Shown here: in pieces, positions 21,205 to 33,942 of the stretch
Position numbering within the stretch: the first letter of the stretch is position 1
Layout of the letters: every line of letters begins with the position of its first letter
From: Lumbricus terrestris
Taxonomy: Eukaryota > Annelida > Clitellata > Crassiclitellata > Lumbricidae
Length of the DNA: 64,000 nt
Direction of reading: 5' to 3'
NCBI GenBank assembly: GCA_949752735.1
Contig: OX457037.1
Location: 34,796,956-34,860,955 of the forward strand
Made by a program: the position numbers and the translations under genes
The notes under the pieces: generated by a model
Databases searched by the model: none
Told to the model about the DNA's origin: nothing
Seen by the model: only the letters and a program-made list of their open reading frames with translations

Positions 21205-23337
21205 TCAACAAGTCAACCTGAGAGGGATCGTAACTGGCGCGACCTCAAAGAGCTCACCTCTAATCTCGTGCTGTGCCGAACTTTCCGCAAGAAGACGTTC
21301 GTCCGGATCATCATCCTGTGTTTCCCCGACGTCCTGGAAGTGGCTGAAGCGGAGGTTTTGAACGGGCCAAACGTAGTGCTCGAGTATCGTCCTTTGGATG
21401 TTTCAGGAATACTCGTTCAGTCGTGTTGTCTCGACTGGACTTAAATGAGGACGAGAGCTGAGCCGACGTTGAAGACAACCAGCGTCTGTAAGATCGTGAT
21501 GCTAGAGGTCAGCTGCATCTCAGCTGAAACTCTCACGACGATGTAGAGTAGGGCAAGGAAGAGTAGCGAGGCAAGCACCTGCCCCGTGGCTACGGCTACT
21601 GCTCGACGCATAGGACCCAGGTTCCTGGTGAGGTCCAGTTCGCAGATCCTCCAGAAGAGCTGGCGTGGGATGCGAGGCTTGTCCTTGTGGTCAACGAATA
21701 TGACCAGGGAACGAATCTTCTAGTGTAGATTGTTGTGTATGTATTTGATGGTTTCGTATGTGACTGTGGTCGCTGTCGTCTTTTTCGCAGGCATGTCTTG
21801 GTCACGAGAGGAGCTTCCAGTTTTTGACTGAAATAGATTTTGGTAAGAACTGGCAGAGTTTCTGCAGACCACAATGGATGCATCGAGAAACTTGAATGCC
21901 GTGGTCCTCTGCTTTTCGTGTCTGAGAAGACTCGTCGACTGGATGCGTTCGCCGAGCAATGTCTTCAGAAATCGAAATACGCAGCGACTGAGTTCCGCGT
22001 ACCTTGCAAAGGCAGGGTACGATGACAAAGACGCAGCCCCAGAAGACGAGGATGATGTTGCAGATGGAGTGTTCGGCGTTGACGATGGCTTCAAGGGTGG
22101 TGAAGATCTTGACATCCACGAGGAAACCAAATGTCTCCGAATACATTGCCAAGATGGCAGGCATGCAGACGATCCAGCACAACGTGGTTAGGATGGATGC
22201 AATTGCCATGGTAACGAACTGACGTGAGGGATGGACTATGGGTCTGGATGGAGATGCCGCCCTTCATCGACACTTGTTTGGTCGGGTAGGAAGCAGGAAC
22301 CGAAGGACGTGACGCAGTCCGACAGAATGAGGGTGTTGTATGGGGGATCAGATCCCCAGGTGGAGATGGAACTGGTCACGTGCGCACTGCGCAGGCACTT
22401 GGGTCTAGACGTGACAAGGAGACGCCCCACAAGGCACAGCGTCGGAATGCAGTAGACCAAGGCCACCAGAAGACAGAAGGGCAAGACCAGCGGCCAGTAC
22501 AAGGCCGCCACAAGGCTCCCTGCAGAGGCCAAACTTCTCCAACGGCAGGACTAGGTGAGTGCACAACGTGTGAAGGCACCTTGCGTCGTAGCTTTTGCAA
22601 GTCGGTGACGCTTCTAAGGATGACGTCATCGATGCTCGAAGCGTCGGCTGCCCTCGCGATGAACAGAAGCAGGTAGGAGACGTAGAAAGCAACGTGAATG
22701 GAGACGACAATGGAGTGACCAGGAGTCAACCACTGGAATAGGTAGTATCCGCCAGGTCTGTAGCGCAGTCTGAGTTGACTGTGCACCTCGTCTCTGGCGT
22801 CGTCGCTTCCTTCTCGAACCAGTAGAAAGCGGCCAAGCGGAAGTAGTAGGGCAGTGGAAGGATGACCATCAGAAGCAGACCACCGAGGCAACGAAAGATG
22901 GACGACCAGGCGCAGATCTCCTTGCATCCACGATTGCAGTCGGACTCGTGCTTCTTCAGCCAGAACCACAGGAAGACTGCTCGGAGGCTCACTCCATCTG
23001 CGACCGACTCGCTCGATCGCGCTTTCTCCAGATCGTCTGCCGATCATGTGACGACACCTCGGCAACAAACTCGCTTTTCTTCAGTGGACATGTTCCTTAC
23101 TTGGTTCGTCCGAGTGAAATCCGACACCGACGTGTTTGCCTCTGATGAATCTGTGCTCTGTGTAGTCGCGTTCAGCTTGCACAGGTCCAGGGATTCGGTG
23201 TGGGTGATGCTGTAGTGGTTGGCCAGCTGAGCCCCATCGACGTACGATCCCCTCGCACCCGGAAAACTTGCAGCTGGAAGAGGCCGCGAAGAACCGGCTG
23301 GAGACATCTTGTCGTTCTCGTCCAGGTAGCGAGAATC
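21205..23337 (-). pseudogene. Multi-pass membrane protein with several frame breaks
   Basis: A long region, opening after a CTGTAG acceptor at 23,338, encodes an extended polypeptide if frames are followed by conservation. It starts DSRYLDENDKMSPAGS. Then come membrane stretches FLWFWLKK...CLGGLLLMVILPLPYY, TPGHSIVVSIHVAFYVSYLL, YWPLVLPFCLLVALVYCI, SILTTLCWIVCMPAILAMYS and LASLLFLALLYIVVRVSAEM. A cytosolic-looking block KPRIPRQLFWRICELDLTRN follows, then a C-terminus ILEHYVWPVQNLRFSHFQ ending near 21,205. Breaks include an in-frame TGA (23,046-23,044), frame shifts near 22,780, 22,560, 22,250 and 22,040, an in-frame TAG near 21,720 and a TAA near 21,440. The PRIP-(K/R)-xLF...IC block recalls uncharacterised invertebrate membrane proteins, but I cannot name the family. 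Pseudogene is the likelier reading; clustered sequencing indels are the alternative. Confidence 0.65.
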
Positions 23338-23399
23338 CTACAGAAAAAATTCTCAGAGTATTAATCAAAATCAGGTTAGTTACAACGCCATTTTGATCT

Positions 23400-24210
23400 A
23401 CGAGATGTTCTATAAAGGTGCTACATAAATATTCGTATAAATACAGAAGATGATGAAGAGCAATCACTTGAGCTAGACGTGAAGAATTTTCCTAGTCTCA
23501 GTGGATGATGGGGGGGGGCAGGTGGCCAGTCCTCTCGCAATCGATGATGCTGTGCACCATAGACCAGGAAACAACAAATACGTAAAGCACACAGCAAAAC
23601 CAGTGTGTCGCCATTCAAATGATTCAATGCCTACACTCTTGGCGAGACTCGAAACCACACAACCCACAAAACAAGAGCTAAGGGAGACTGAAACTAAAAC
23701 GTAAAAGCTCTGAAACAATTGACTACCATCTCACTTAAAAATCATGCAGTGCTAGAGTTCTTTAAAAAAAAACTGCAATGTCACCATAGCCAAACTTATC
23801 GAACCATGAATTACCTGTGTAATGGGCATACGTCATTGTCCTAAATCGCACTTGAACGTATAACTGATAAAAAAATCATGTGGGCTGACTTGTAACTCAT
23901 GTAAACTCACATGTCTAAGTGTGACTCTGACTCTGCAATCACGTATCTAAGTACTATAAAACTTACTGTACTCAATGTAATGCATTCAACGACAACTGTA
24001 AAGGCGCTATAATATAAAGCTACAATAGTATGAGCTAAATTCATAGCATTAGGCTACATTGCACTGCATTAGAACACTGTGATTGCAATCGCAATTACAC
24101 ATTTGTCTAGCGCATTTCACAACAGGTTTAACAGAATGAGCTGAAATTCTAAACGCAGATTTCTCATACAGGCAGTCAGCGTTTGCTTAGCTGTCCCAAC
24201 ATGATATTAT
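23400..24210. other. Spacer, nothing recognised
   Basis: No coding exon, SINE or MITE identified. Confidence 0.5.
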
Positions 24211-24217
24211 TATATCT

Positions 24218-24439
<222 letters not shown>

Positions 24440-24842
24440 TGTGAAACAAGATAAGTAAAGAAAAGGAGAGTTAATACGCAAATGACAAAATCTCTTACAT
24501 TTCTTCTCATAACTCGTAGGGTAGACCGAGGGTTGTGCAGCTGTGACGTTTTCAGCTGACCGCTGTTCCAGTAGAGGTTGACATCTTCCTCTTTCAGGTG
24601 CTTCGACTTTTAGCCACCCATGGGCCATCGCCCCCCCCCCGTTCCAGTACAGGACGACTTTCTTCTTGCATCAGTTGCTTTGATGATTTCACAGCCCCAC
24701 CCCACCGTTTCAGCCGAGGATGTTTGTTTCCCCGGAGCTGATTCATTGTTTTGAGAGGCGACGACCACAATCCATCCTCACAGTTCGTTGAGCTGAACAG
24801 CGGACAACCGTGTTCAACCCACCCCATTCCCTCGACCAGTAG

Positions 24843-25009
24843 CAGTAGCGTAGCCAGGAATTTTTCATGGGGGGGGTTTTATGGCCGGAAACCCTGTTTT
24901 TTGCTATTTTTCTTACTTAAATGGATAAATAACCTATATAAAAAACCTTTTTTTCGGAACCAATGGGGGGGTTTTGACCCCCGAAACCCCCCCCTTGCCT
25001 ACGCCACTG
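24843..25009. mobile_element. hAT-type MITE with perfect 8-bp target duplication
   Basis: The ends are CAGTAGCGTAGCCAGG and, in reverse complement, CAGTGGCGTAGGCAAG. They are flanked by ACCAGTAG on both sides (24,835-24,842 and 25,010-25,017). The interior is G-rich and then A/T-rich, with no ORF. Confidence 0.85.
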
Positions 25010-25017
25010 ACCAGTAG

Positions 25018-27295
25018 GCCTATAGCTTTTTTACAAGTGACTGAGTCACTGAGTTCATTTCGTTTGACAGCTGTTGACCGAGTATTTCGCCAGAGACTAA
25101 TACTGTCGGTCACTCCAATGAATATAATAGTCGTTCATCAGAGTTTACAATAATTTACAGACTTAACTAAGCAGCAACGAGCTGCACAACATTTTACAGA
25201 ACCATAAAAGTAAAGACATGACTTCGCCCCACGAAATGGTGCTGACCGATGCCATCCTTTTCCCTCCATGCCTCCCCTCCCTCTCTGCACACGTTCCCTG
25301 TCCTCCTCCTCCTCCCACCCCTCCCAGCATTGGCATCCAACGAAACCCCAGAGCATTCGAGGACGCAGAGTCAACAACACGGTTGTGTCAATAACATGGT
25401 TGTGCAATCATCACCACTTTCACACAATGCAAAGTCACGCAGGCCTGTATACAGAACAATGCTACAGGAACAACGAAAAAAACTACTGAGTTCGTTTTCA
25501 GTTCCTCAATAAGTTTAAAGAGACTTATAAAACGCCTGGGTGAAAATACAACTGCTTAATAGCAGAGTAGCCCTCTACAATACCAATAATTTATAAATGA
25601 ATCAGGATCTGACTGTAGAACTCTGAAAAGCCAAATGCAAGAAATAATCTGTCCCTCTATCCTACATCAAATACCACTCATTCTCTGATAAAACAGATGA
25701 TAAATACGAGATGCATGGATCTAAATAATTGAAACAGTTGAACATTATTTCACAGTCAACCATGTATTATACAGAGCTTGTTAAAACCCAAAGCACAGTG
25801 GTTCTAATTCAACAGTTGGCTGCTGTTCCGTATCAGATTACATTATCCAAGAGTTTATGTATTATAATTTCGGATACTTTGGCATTAGTTAATTCCTCTT
25901 TTTGGCCTCTCTCGGCTCTTTTTTGGCCTTCATTGGCTCTTTTTTGGGCTTTTCTTTTCTCTTTTGTTCTTTTTTTTCCATTCAACATATTCATATTATA
26001 TACAGTTCACTCATATATTTACATTTAACTTACAAGTTTACATGTTTTCTTTATATATTAATTATAGTTTCAAGTGATCATGTTAATATTGTCCACATTT
26101 AAGCAAACACACCATTCACGCCTCTCATCCATCCACAATTTATGTGTAATTTACGGATTCGCCCCAACCAATCAGCGCAGGCTGTGTCCGTTGAGACGGA
26201 TAAATAAATACAAACTGCAAGTGTCATTCACTGTAGAGCATTTCTCAATCTTTATAAGGCAGATGATAAACACAGAGGATCAAGCTAAACAGTTGGTCTG
26301 CTGTTCAATATCAATCAATGAATTAGTCTTTAATAAAACAGCTGATTAATGCCTGATAGACACATAATAAAATAAGACAGTACTGTCGCGTGCAGTCTTG
26401 TGCAAAAATATCAGCATTTAACAAAGAGATGCTTTGTAAACAGTGCACAGTATCTAACAAAACAGTTGCTCTATATATACTGTCCTATTTCGAATGATCA
26501 GCATGTGACAATACAGCCCAATAATATAATTAATGTAGGGATGTAGTTAAACATTTGCTTCAAACAAACAGCTGATGAGAACCGACTGCATGCTACCGAT
26601 GCACATGAAACATCTCCTCTGCTCTTATACAGGTACACAATGTGTAAAGATGCATGCATATAACAACTAATAATTAATCAGAATTTTTATCATAATGTGC
26701 AGAATATAATCATTGTAAAACAGTTGCATCCTTTTGTAAAGCAACTAATTAATAGTTTAATACCAGACGAACGGAATCGAATTAAAGACTTTTGGTCCAA
26801 AAGAAATCAACCAGCCTCTCATTATACAGCTGAATGCGATTAATGAACAGCTGACCCATTATTTCAGATGATACCCTATGATTGCAGGGGTGATTGACAC
26901 ACAAGGAACAGGGTCTAATAAAATAGTTGCCTCCATGTCCGATTTCAAGCCATCAGACTGTGACAATAGAGCTGATTATGACACAATGGACAGTCTGAAA
27001 TCTATCTACGCAGTTGCCCCACACAGTACAATTACAGATTACCAGCTTCTGGTCATACAGATGATGATTACAAAATAAGCAGAATCTGATTTGGCAGATG
27101 CACTAAAGGCCTACACTGCAATAAACCAACTTCGTCCACTGTCTTAAATTTGAACTGGAAACCAGATTTTGATAAAGTAGGTAACAATAATAAGCCAAAT
27201 AATAATAGAAACACAGGTTCCACTGTCTGACGCGTAATAATGCAGACGTCTGTAGTCTAACGGAGGGAAACTAACAAAATGCAGGAAAATAATAA
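25018..27295. other. AT-rich gene-free region
   Basis: No exon with recognisable content. Recurring degenerate phrases such as 'AAACAGTTGCT', 'AGCTGATTA' and 'AAACAGCTGATGA' every few hundred bases suggest an old diverged tandem structure, but I could not define a unit. A CCAATCAG box occurs near 26,168. Confidence 0.45.
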
Positions 27296-27296
27296 T

Positions 27297-30200
27297 CGTA
27301 GGGTTTTCACGCCCCCCCTCTCAGCAGAATATGACATTCCACTTTTTCACGTGCTGTGGTGTTTTTTCACCTTGGCACCCACTCAGCAGAGGATGACATT
27401 TGGAAAGCGAAAGGTACAGTCATCACCACTTTGAAAGAAAGCAATCGGCGGAAAATAATAATATTATATAAGTTGACAATAATAAATATCGGGATAAATA
27501 TAATAATAATTATAAGTTGAAAATAATAAATATTGGCAGAAAAATAATACTTATATAAGTTTTCAACCGCCCCTTCAGCAGATCAATGACATTACACTTT
27601 TTCAGTTGCTGAATATTGAATATAAGTTGAAAATAATAAATATTGGCAGAAAAATAATAATAATGATAAGTTTTCAACCGCCCCTTCAGCAGATCAATGA
27701 CATTACACTTTTTCAGTTGCTGAATATTGAATATAAGTTGAAAATAATAAATATTGGCAGAAAAATAATAATAATAATAAGCTTTCAACCGCCCCTTCAG
27801 CAGATCAATGACATTACACTTTTTCAGTTGCTGAATATTGAATATAAGTTGAAAATAATAAATATCGGCAGAAAAATAATAATAATAATAAGTTTTCAAC
27901 CCACCCTTCAGCAGATCAATGACATTACACTTTTTCAGTTGCTGAATATTGAATATAAGTTGAAAATAATAAATATTGGCAGAAAAATAATAATAATGAT
28001 AAGTTTTCAACCGCCCCTTCAGCAGATCAATGACATTACACTTTTTCAGTTGCTGAATATTGAATATAAGTTGAAAATAATAAATATTGGCAGGAAAATA
28101 ATACTTATATAAGTTTTCAACCACCCCTTCAGCAGATCAATGACATTACACTTTTTCAGTTGCTGAATATTGAATATAAGTTGAAAATAATAAATATTGG
28201 CAGAAAAATAATAATAATGATAAGTTTTCAACCGCCCCTTCAGCAGATCAATGACATTACACTTTTTCAGTTGCTGAATATTGAATATAAGTTGAAAATA
28301 ATAAATATTGGCAGAAAAATAATAATAATGATAAGTTTTCAACCGCCCCTTCAGCAGATCAATGACATTACACTTTTTCAGTTGCTGAATATTGAATATA
28401 AGTTGAAAATAATAAATATTGGCAGAAAAATAATAATAATGATAAGTTTTCAACCGCCCCTTCAGCAGATCAATGACATTACACTTTTTCAGTTGCTGAA
28501 TATTGAATATAAGTTGAAAATAATAAATATTGGCAGAAAAATAATAATAATGATAAGTTTTCAACCGCCCCTTCAGCAGATCAATGACATTACACTTTTT
28601 CAGTTGCTGAATATTGAATATAAGTTGAAAATAATAAATATCGGCAGAAAAATAATAATAATAATAAGTTTTCAACTGCCCCTTCAGCAGATCAATGACA
28701 TTACACTTTTTCAGTTGCTGAATATTGAATATAAATTGAAAATAATACATATTGGCAGAAAAATAATAATAATAATAAGTTTTCAACCGCCCCTTCAGCA
28801 GATCAATGACATTACACTTTTTCAGTTGCTGAATATTGAATATAAGTTGAAAATAATAAATATCGGCAGAAAAATAATAATAATAATAAATTTTCAACCC
28901 ACCCTTCAGCAGATCAATGACATTACACTTTTTCAGTTGCTGAATATTGAATATAAGTTGAAAATAATAAATATTGGCAGAAAAATAATAATAATGATAA
29001 GTTTTCAACCGCCCCTTCAGCAGATCAATGACATTACACTTTTTCAGTTGCTGAATATTGAATATAAGTTGAAAATAATAAATATTGGCAGGAAAATAAT
29101 ATTTATATAAGTTTTCAACCACCCCTTCAGCAGATCAATGACATTACACTTTTTCAGTTGCTGAATATTGAATATAAGTTGAAAATAATAAATATTGGCA
29201 GAAAAATAATAATAATGATAAGATTTCAACCGCCCCTTCAGCAGATCAATGACATTACACTTTTTCAGTTGCTGAATATTGAATATAAGTTGAAAATAAT
29301 AAATATTGGCAGAAAAATAATAATAATAATAAGTTTTCAACCGCCCCTTCAGCAGATCAATGACATTACACTTTTTCAGTTGCTGAATATTGAATATAAG
29401 TTGAAAATAATAAATATTGGCAGAAAAATAATAATAATGATAAGTTTTCAACCGCCCCTTCAGCAGATCAATGACATTACACTTTTTCAGTTGCTGAATA
29501 TTGAATATAAGTTGAAAATAATAAATATTGGCAGAAAAATAATAATAATAATAAGTTTTCAACCGCCCCTTCAGCAGATCAATGACATTACACTTTTTCA
29601 GTTGCTGAATATTGAATATAAGTTGAAAATAATAAATATTGGCAGAAAAATAACAATAATGATAAGTTTTCAACCGCCCCTTCAGCAGATCAATGACATT
29701 ACACTTTTTCAGTTGCTGAATATTGAATATAAGTTGAAAATAATAAATATTGGCAGAAAAATAATAATAATGATAAGTTTTCAACCGCCCCTTCAGCAGA
29801 TCAATGACATTACACTTTTTCAGTTGCTGAATATTGAATATAAGTTGAAAATAATAAATATTGGCAGAAAAATAATAATAATGATAAGTTTTCAACCGCC
29901 CCTTCAGCAGATCAATGACATTACACTTTTTCAGTTGCTGAATATTGAATATAAGTTGAAAATAATAAATATCGGCAGAAAAATAATAATAATAATAAGT
30001 TTTCAACTGCCCCTTCAGCAGATCAATGACATTACACTTTTTCAGTTGCTGAATATTGAATATAAGTTGAAAATAATAAATATTGGCAGAAAAATAATAA
30101 TAATAATAAGTTTTCAACCGCCCCTTCAGCAGATCAATGACATTACACTTTTTCAGTTGCTGAATATTGAATATAAGTTGAAAATAATAAATATCGGCAG

Positions 30201-31770
30201 AAAAATAATAATAATAATAAGTTTTCAACCCACCCTTCAGCAGATCAATGACATTACACTTTTTCAGTTGCTGAATATTGAATATAAGTTGAAAATAATA
30301 AATATTGGCAGAAAAATAATAATAATGATAAGTTTTCAACCGCCCCTTCAGCAGATCAATGACATTACACTTTTTCAGTTGCTGAATATTGAATATAAGT
30401 TGAAAATAATAAATATTGGCAGAAAAATAATAATAATGATAAGTTTTCAACCGCCCCTTCAGCAGATCAATGACATTACACTTTTTCAGTTGCTGAATAT
30501 TGAATATAAGTTGAAAATAATAAATATTGGCAGAAAAATAATAATAATAATAAGTTTTCAACCCACCCTTCAGCAGATCAATGACATCACACTTTTTCAG
30601 TTGCTGAATATTGAATATAAGTTGAAAATAATAAATATTGGCAGAAAAATAATAATAATGATAAGTTTTCAACCGCCCCTTCAGCAGATCAATGACATTA
30701 CACTTTTTCAGTTGCTGAATATTGAATATAAGTTGAAAATAATAAATATTGGCAGAAAAATAATAATAATGATAAGTTTTCAACCGCCCCTTCAGCAGAT
30801 CAATGACATTACACTTTTTCAGTTGCTGAATATTGAATATAAGTTGAAAATAATAAATATCAGCAGAAAAATAATAATAATAATAAGTTTTCAACCCACC
30901 CTTCAGCAGATCAATGACATTACACTTTTTCAGTTGCTGAATATTGAATATAAGTTGAAAATAATAAATATTGGCAGAAAAATAATAATAATGATAAGTT
31001 TTCAACCGCCCCTTCAGCAGATCAATGACATTACACTTTTTCAGTTGCTGAATATTGAATATAAGTTGAAAATAATAAATATCGGCAGAAAAATAATAAT
31101 AATAATAAGTTTTCAACTGCCCCTTCAGCAGATCAATGACATTACACTTTTTCAGTTGCTGAATATTGAATATAAGTTGAAAATAATAAATATTGGCAGA
31201 AAAATAATAATAATAATAAGTTTTCAACCGCCCCTTCAGCAGATCAATGACATTACACTTTTTCAGTTGCTGAATATTGAATATAAGTTGAAAATAATAA
31301 ATATTGGCAGAAAAATAATAATAATAAGTTTTCAACTGCCCCTTCAGCAGATCAATGACATTACACTTTTTCAGTTGCTGAATATTGAATATAAGTTGAA
31401 AATAATAAATATTGGCAGAAAAATAATAATAATGATAAGTTTTCAACCGCCCCTTCAGCAGATCAATGACATTACACTCTTTCAGTTGCTGAATATTGAA
31501 TATAAGTTGAAAATAATAAATATTGGCAGAAAAATAATATTTATAAAATATAAGTTTTCAACCGCCCCTTCAGCAGATCAATGACATTACACTTTTTCAG
31601 TTGCTGAATAATAAATATAAGTTGAAAATAATAAATATCAGAATAACAATAATAATTAGAAGTCAAAAATAATAAATATCGGAATAATAATAATAATTAG
31701 AAGTTGAAAATAATAAATATAGGGATGATAATAATAATTATAAGTTGAATATAAAAAATATTGGTAGAAA
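27297..31770. repeat. 111-bp satellite array, about 37 units, with higher-order structure
   Basis: The unit includes GACATTACACTTTTTCAGTT, GCTGAATATTGAATATAAG, TTGAAAATAATAAATATTGG and GTTTTCAACCGCCCCTTCAG. Core units differ by a few bases: GATAAG versus AATAAG, CCGCCCC versus CCCACCC or CTGCCCC. A variant junction TTATATAAG recurs at about 27,550, 28,104 and 29,100, and in altered form at 31,539. The spacings are near 5, 9 and 22 units. The edges (27,297-27,510 and 31,620-31,770) hold degenerate, partly related units. Because 111 is a multiple of 3 and the unit lacks stops in one frame on each strand, ~800-codon open frames exist on both strands. I consider these non-coding. Confidence 0.97.
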
Positions 31771-31774
31771 AATT

Positions 31775-32400
31775 ATAATCATAGGTTTTTCAGCCCCCCC
31801 CCGCACCTTCTGCAGAAGGTGACGCTCATAATACTGATGACTAAAGGCACAACATAAAAAACATTTGCTCTTATTTCAGATTTTAGCAAAACAGTCTTCC
31901 GCCACTGTCCTGCACGAAATTATCAAACTGTAATAGAGAACATGTAATATTTTTCAATGCAGTTTTTTCTAGAAAGAAACACTGAGTGGTACTATCATTA
32001 CCACCTTCATAACAATGCTGTGAATAATGAGACAGTGACTGGCAATGCCGACGACCACTACAAGTTAACACAGTGTATCTTATAAAATGCTAAAAACTTT
32101 ATAAATGCTTAACTAATATTGTTTGTTGCTAATCTTCCCTACGTTTCAAACAAAGAACATGTGAAATAACATTCACAACTATAACATTAAAGAATTACGT
32201 TTATGCAATTTTAATTTCACTAAAATACAACAGGGCCCATTACAGTTACCCAACTATAATTTAACAACTACTTTAAAAAACTATGCCAACTATGACGCTA
32301 AAATTGAACAATGGCAATGAACACTTAACCCTGTACTACAAAACACCTCTAAACAACATAAAACAGTATAACACTAGAGGGCTTGCATACATGTACAATC
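31775..32400. other. Spacer between satellite and ORF
   Basis: It begins with a poly-C run at 31,794. No gene or repeat family was recognised, and it is likely the 3' flank of the minus-strand ORF. Confidence 0.45.
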
Positions 32401-33827
32401 CTACTCACTACGCACAACACCAATGTGCAAGAGACGACCCAGTCTACGTCTTATCTTATTCTTGCTAGGCAATTTTTCTGCTGTTTGCAGCTGACTATTA
32501 GGGGCAATATCCGAGACAATACGCCGGCTTTTACGTGCTGGCCACCGGGGAATTGGCAGGCAGCCGCAGACGAGTCGCCTTGACCTTGGACTGCTGTTCT
32601 CGGCGACCGCCTGGGTGCCTTCACCACTACGTAATAAATCATCCGCCGATTCTGCGGGTATTGCTAAACTAGAATGAGATTGCACAATCTCCTCAGACAA
32701 CGTGTCGTTTACAGAGGTCACAGCATCAGAAACAAGGGGGACAATGGGCAAATTGGGGTCAACAGCAGGGGCAGCAACAGGCTGGGTAACAGGGGGCATA
32801 GGAGACACACTCTGCTCAGAGACCACAGGATCGTCATTTGTAGAAATAGATGGCACGATAGGATTAGTAATAATAACATTGACATCAAATGGCAAAGAAG
32901 GATTTGAATCAACACTGGTCAGCTGTGCAACAGCAGCGTCTGCAGGGCAACTGTTTGCAGAAACACGTCTCCGGAAAAAACCTCATTAGTTACATCAAAA
33001 TCTGCTTCATCGTTAACACCTCGCATCGGACCCAACACCTCGACCAATTCATCTTGCTCGGACGGAGTCTTAACAAAAGACTGCAGGGATCTCAAATCTC
33101 GAGACCAGTGGATGTGTCTATTGCTGTCTGCAATGGCAGAAGCAGGGGCTTTCAGGCAACCAGAGCGTGCAAGATCATAGGGGTCGATGGGGATGAAGGG
33201 AGTAAAAGGCAAAGCAGCGTCGTATTTGATCACAGTCTTCAGCGGCACACTGGGAGCTGAGGGGGTGTCAAGAGGGCAAATAGAGTCATATGATTGAGAT
33301 TTAATCAGGGGCTGTTTAGAAAAATGGACCACACCGCCGTCGCTCCTCTCCAGGCCTGACATCGAGACGCTCAAGCGGCAAGACGAATCGGCGGCCTTAT
33401 TAAGCGTGCAGGACGCACCATCATTACCGGTAACAACATTAACACTTTCCAACGGGGAAATAACAACTGGATCAGGGGATTTTGGAGTAAATTTATGGTC
33501 ATAAGTAACAGAGGCTAACAATGCACGGTTGAAAACCTCACCAAATTTCACACATTTCCCAACATCATTGTCATCAATACGCTTGCCAAACCAACGGGCC
33601 CTATCCAAATCACTTAAAACATTCACCACCCTTTCCCTCTCCACCCTCGCTCCATGTAGGTCTTCCTGCTGCCGACCACAGCGCGGCCGATCGGTCGCCG
33701 GCAAAGCCGACGACGTCTCGCCACCGCCTCTCCATCCTTCCCTTCCTCCTCCACCACCCTTCTCGACATCAGGCACAGACCTCTGCCGTCTCACTAAACT
33801 AAGCGCCAGTAGAAGTCTTCTGAACAT
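32401..33827 (-). CDS. Unrecognised ~475-residue ORF with one frame break
   Basis: A first frame (33,827-32,919) starts MFRRLLLALSLVRRQRS and stays open for 302 codons. A second frame (from about 32,985 to 32,401) continues with ANSCPADAAVAQLTSVDS and ends KIRRRLGRLLHIGVVRSE-stop. The two are related by a -1 shift at a run of six T (about 32,973-32,979 on the minus strand), and the second frame opens just before that run. One base lost from the homopolymer, in the genome or the assembly, would explain it. A very short intron does not fit. The product is hydrophilic, with a Gly-rich stretch near residue 25, a Pro/Val-rich region and a basic C-terminus. I see no domain I can name. CRE motifs 118-165 bp upstream suggest a real promoter. 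Confidence 0.5.
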
Positions 33828-33942
33828 ATTTAAAACACCTTCAGAAATACTTATCCTTAGAAAAAGATTTCAACAACAGCAGGACAACTCTTAGAACATC
33901 TCACGAAAAAGCAACTCTCTCTTTTAGAACAGCAACAAAGAC

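Noticed and set aside
22376..23068. 230-codon ORF as a protein in its own right
   Set aside because: Only its middle part (about YLFQWLTPGHSIVVSIHVAF) has the quality of the membrane-protein gene. The rest is an out-of-frame shadow.
27510..29122. Further 168- to 358-codon frames in the satellite
   Set aside because: Same artefact as above.
29044..31584. Two ~800-codon open frames on opposite strands
   Set aside because: They are the 111-bp satellite read in phase. Unit length is a multiple of three and the unit lacks stops, so openness is expected without coding.
27297..31770. CRISPR-like array
   Set aside because: Units are contiguous with no unique spacers, length is 111 bp, and the genome is eukaryotic.
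32960..33000. Short intron at the frame break of the 33.8-kb ORF
   Set aside because: The only GT-AG pair that restores the frame would give an intron of about 31 bases, too short to splice.
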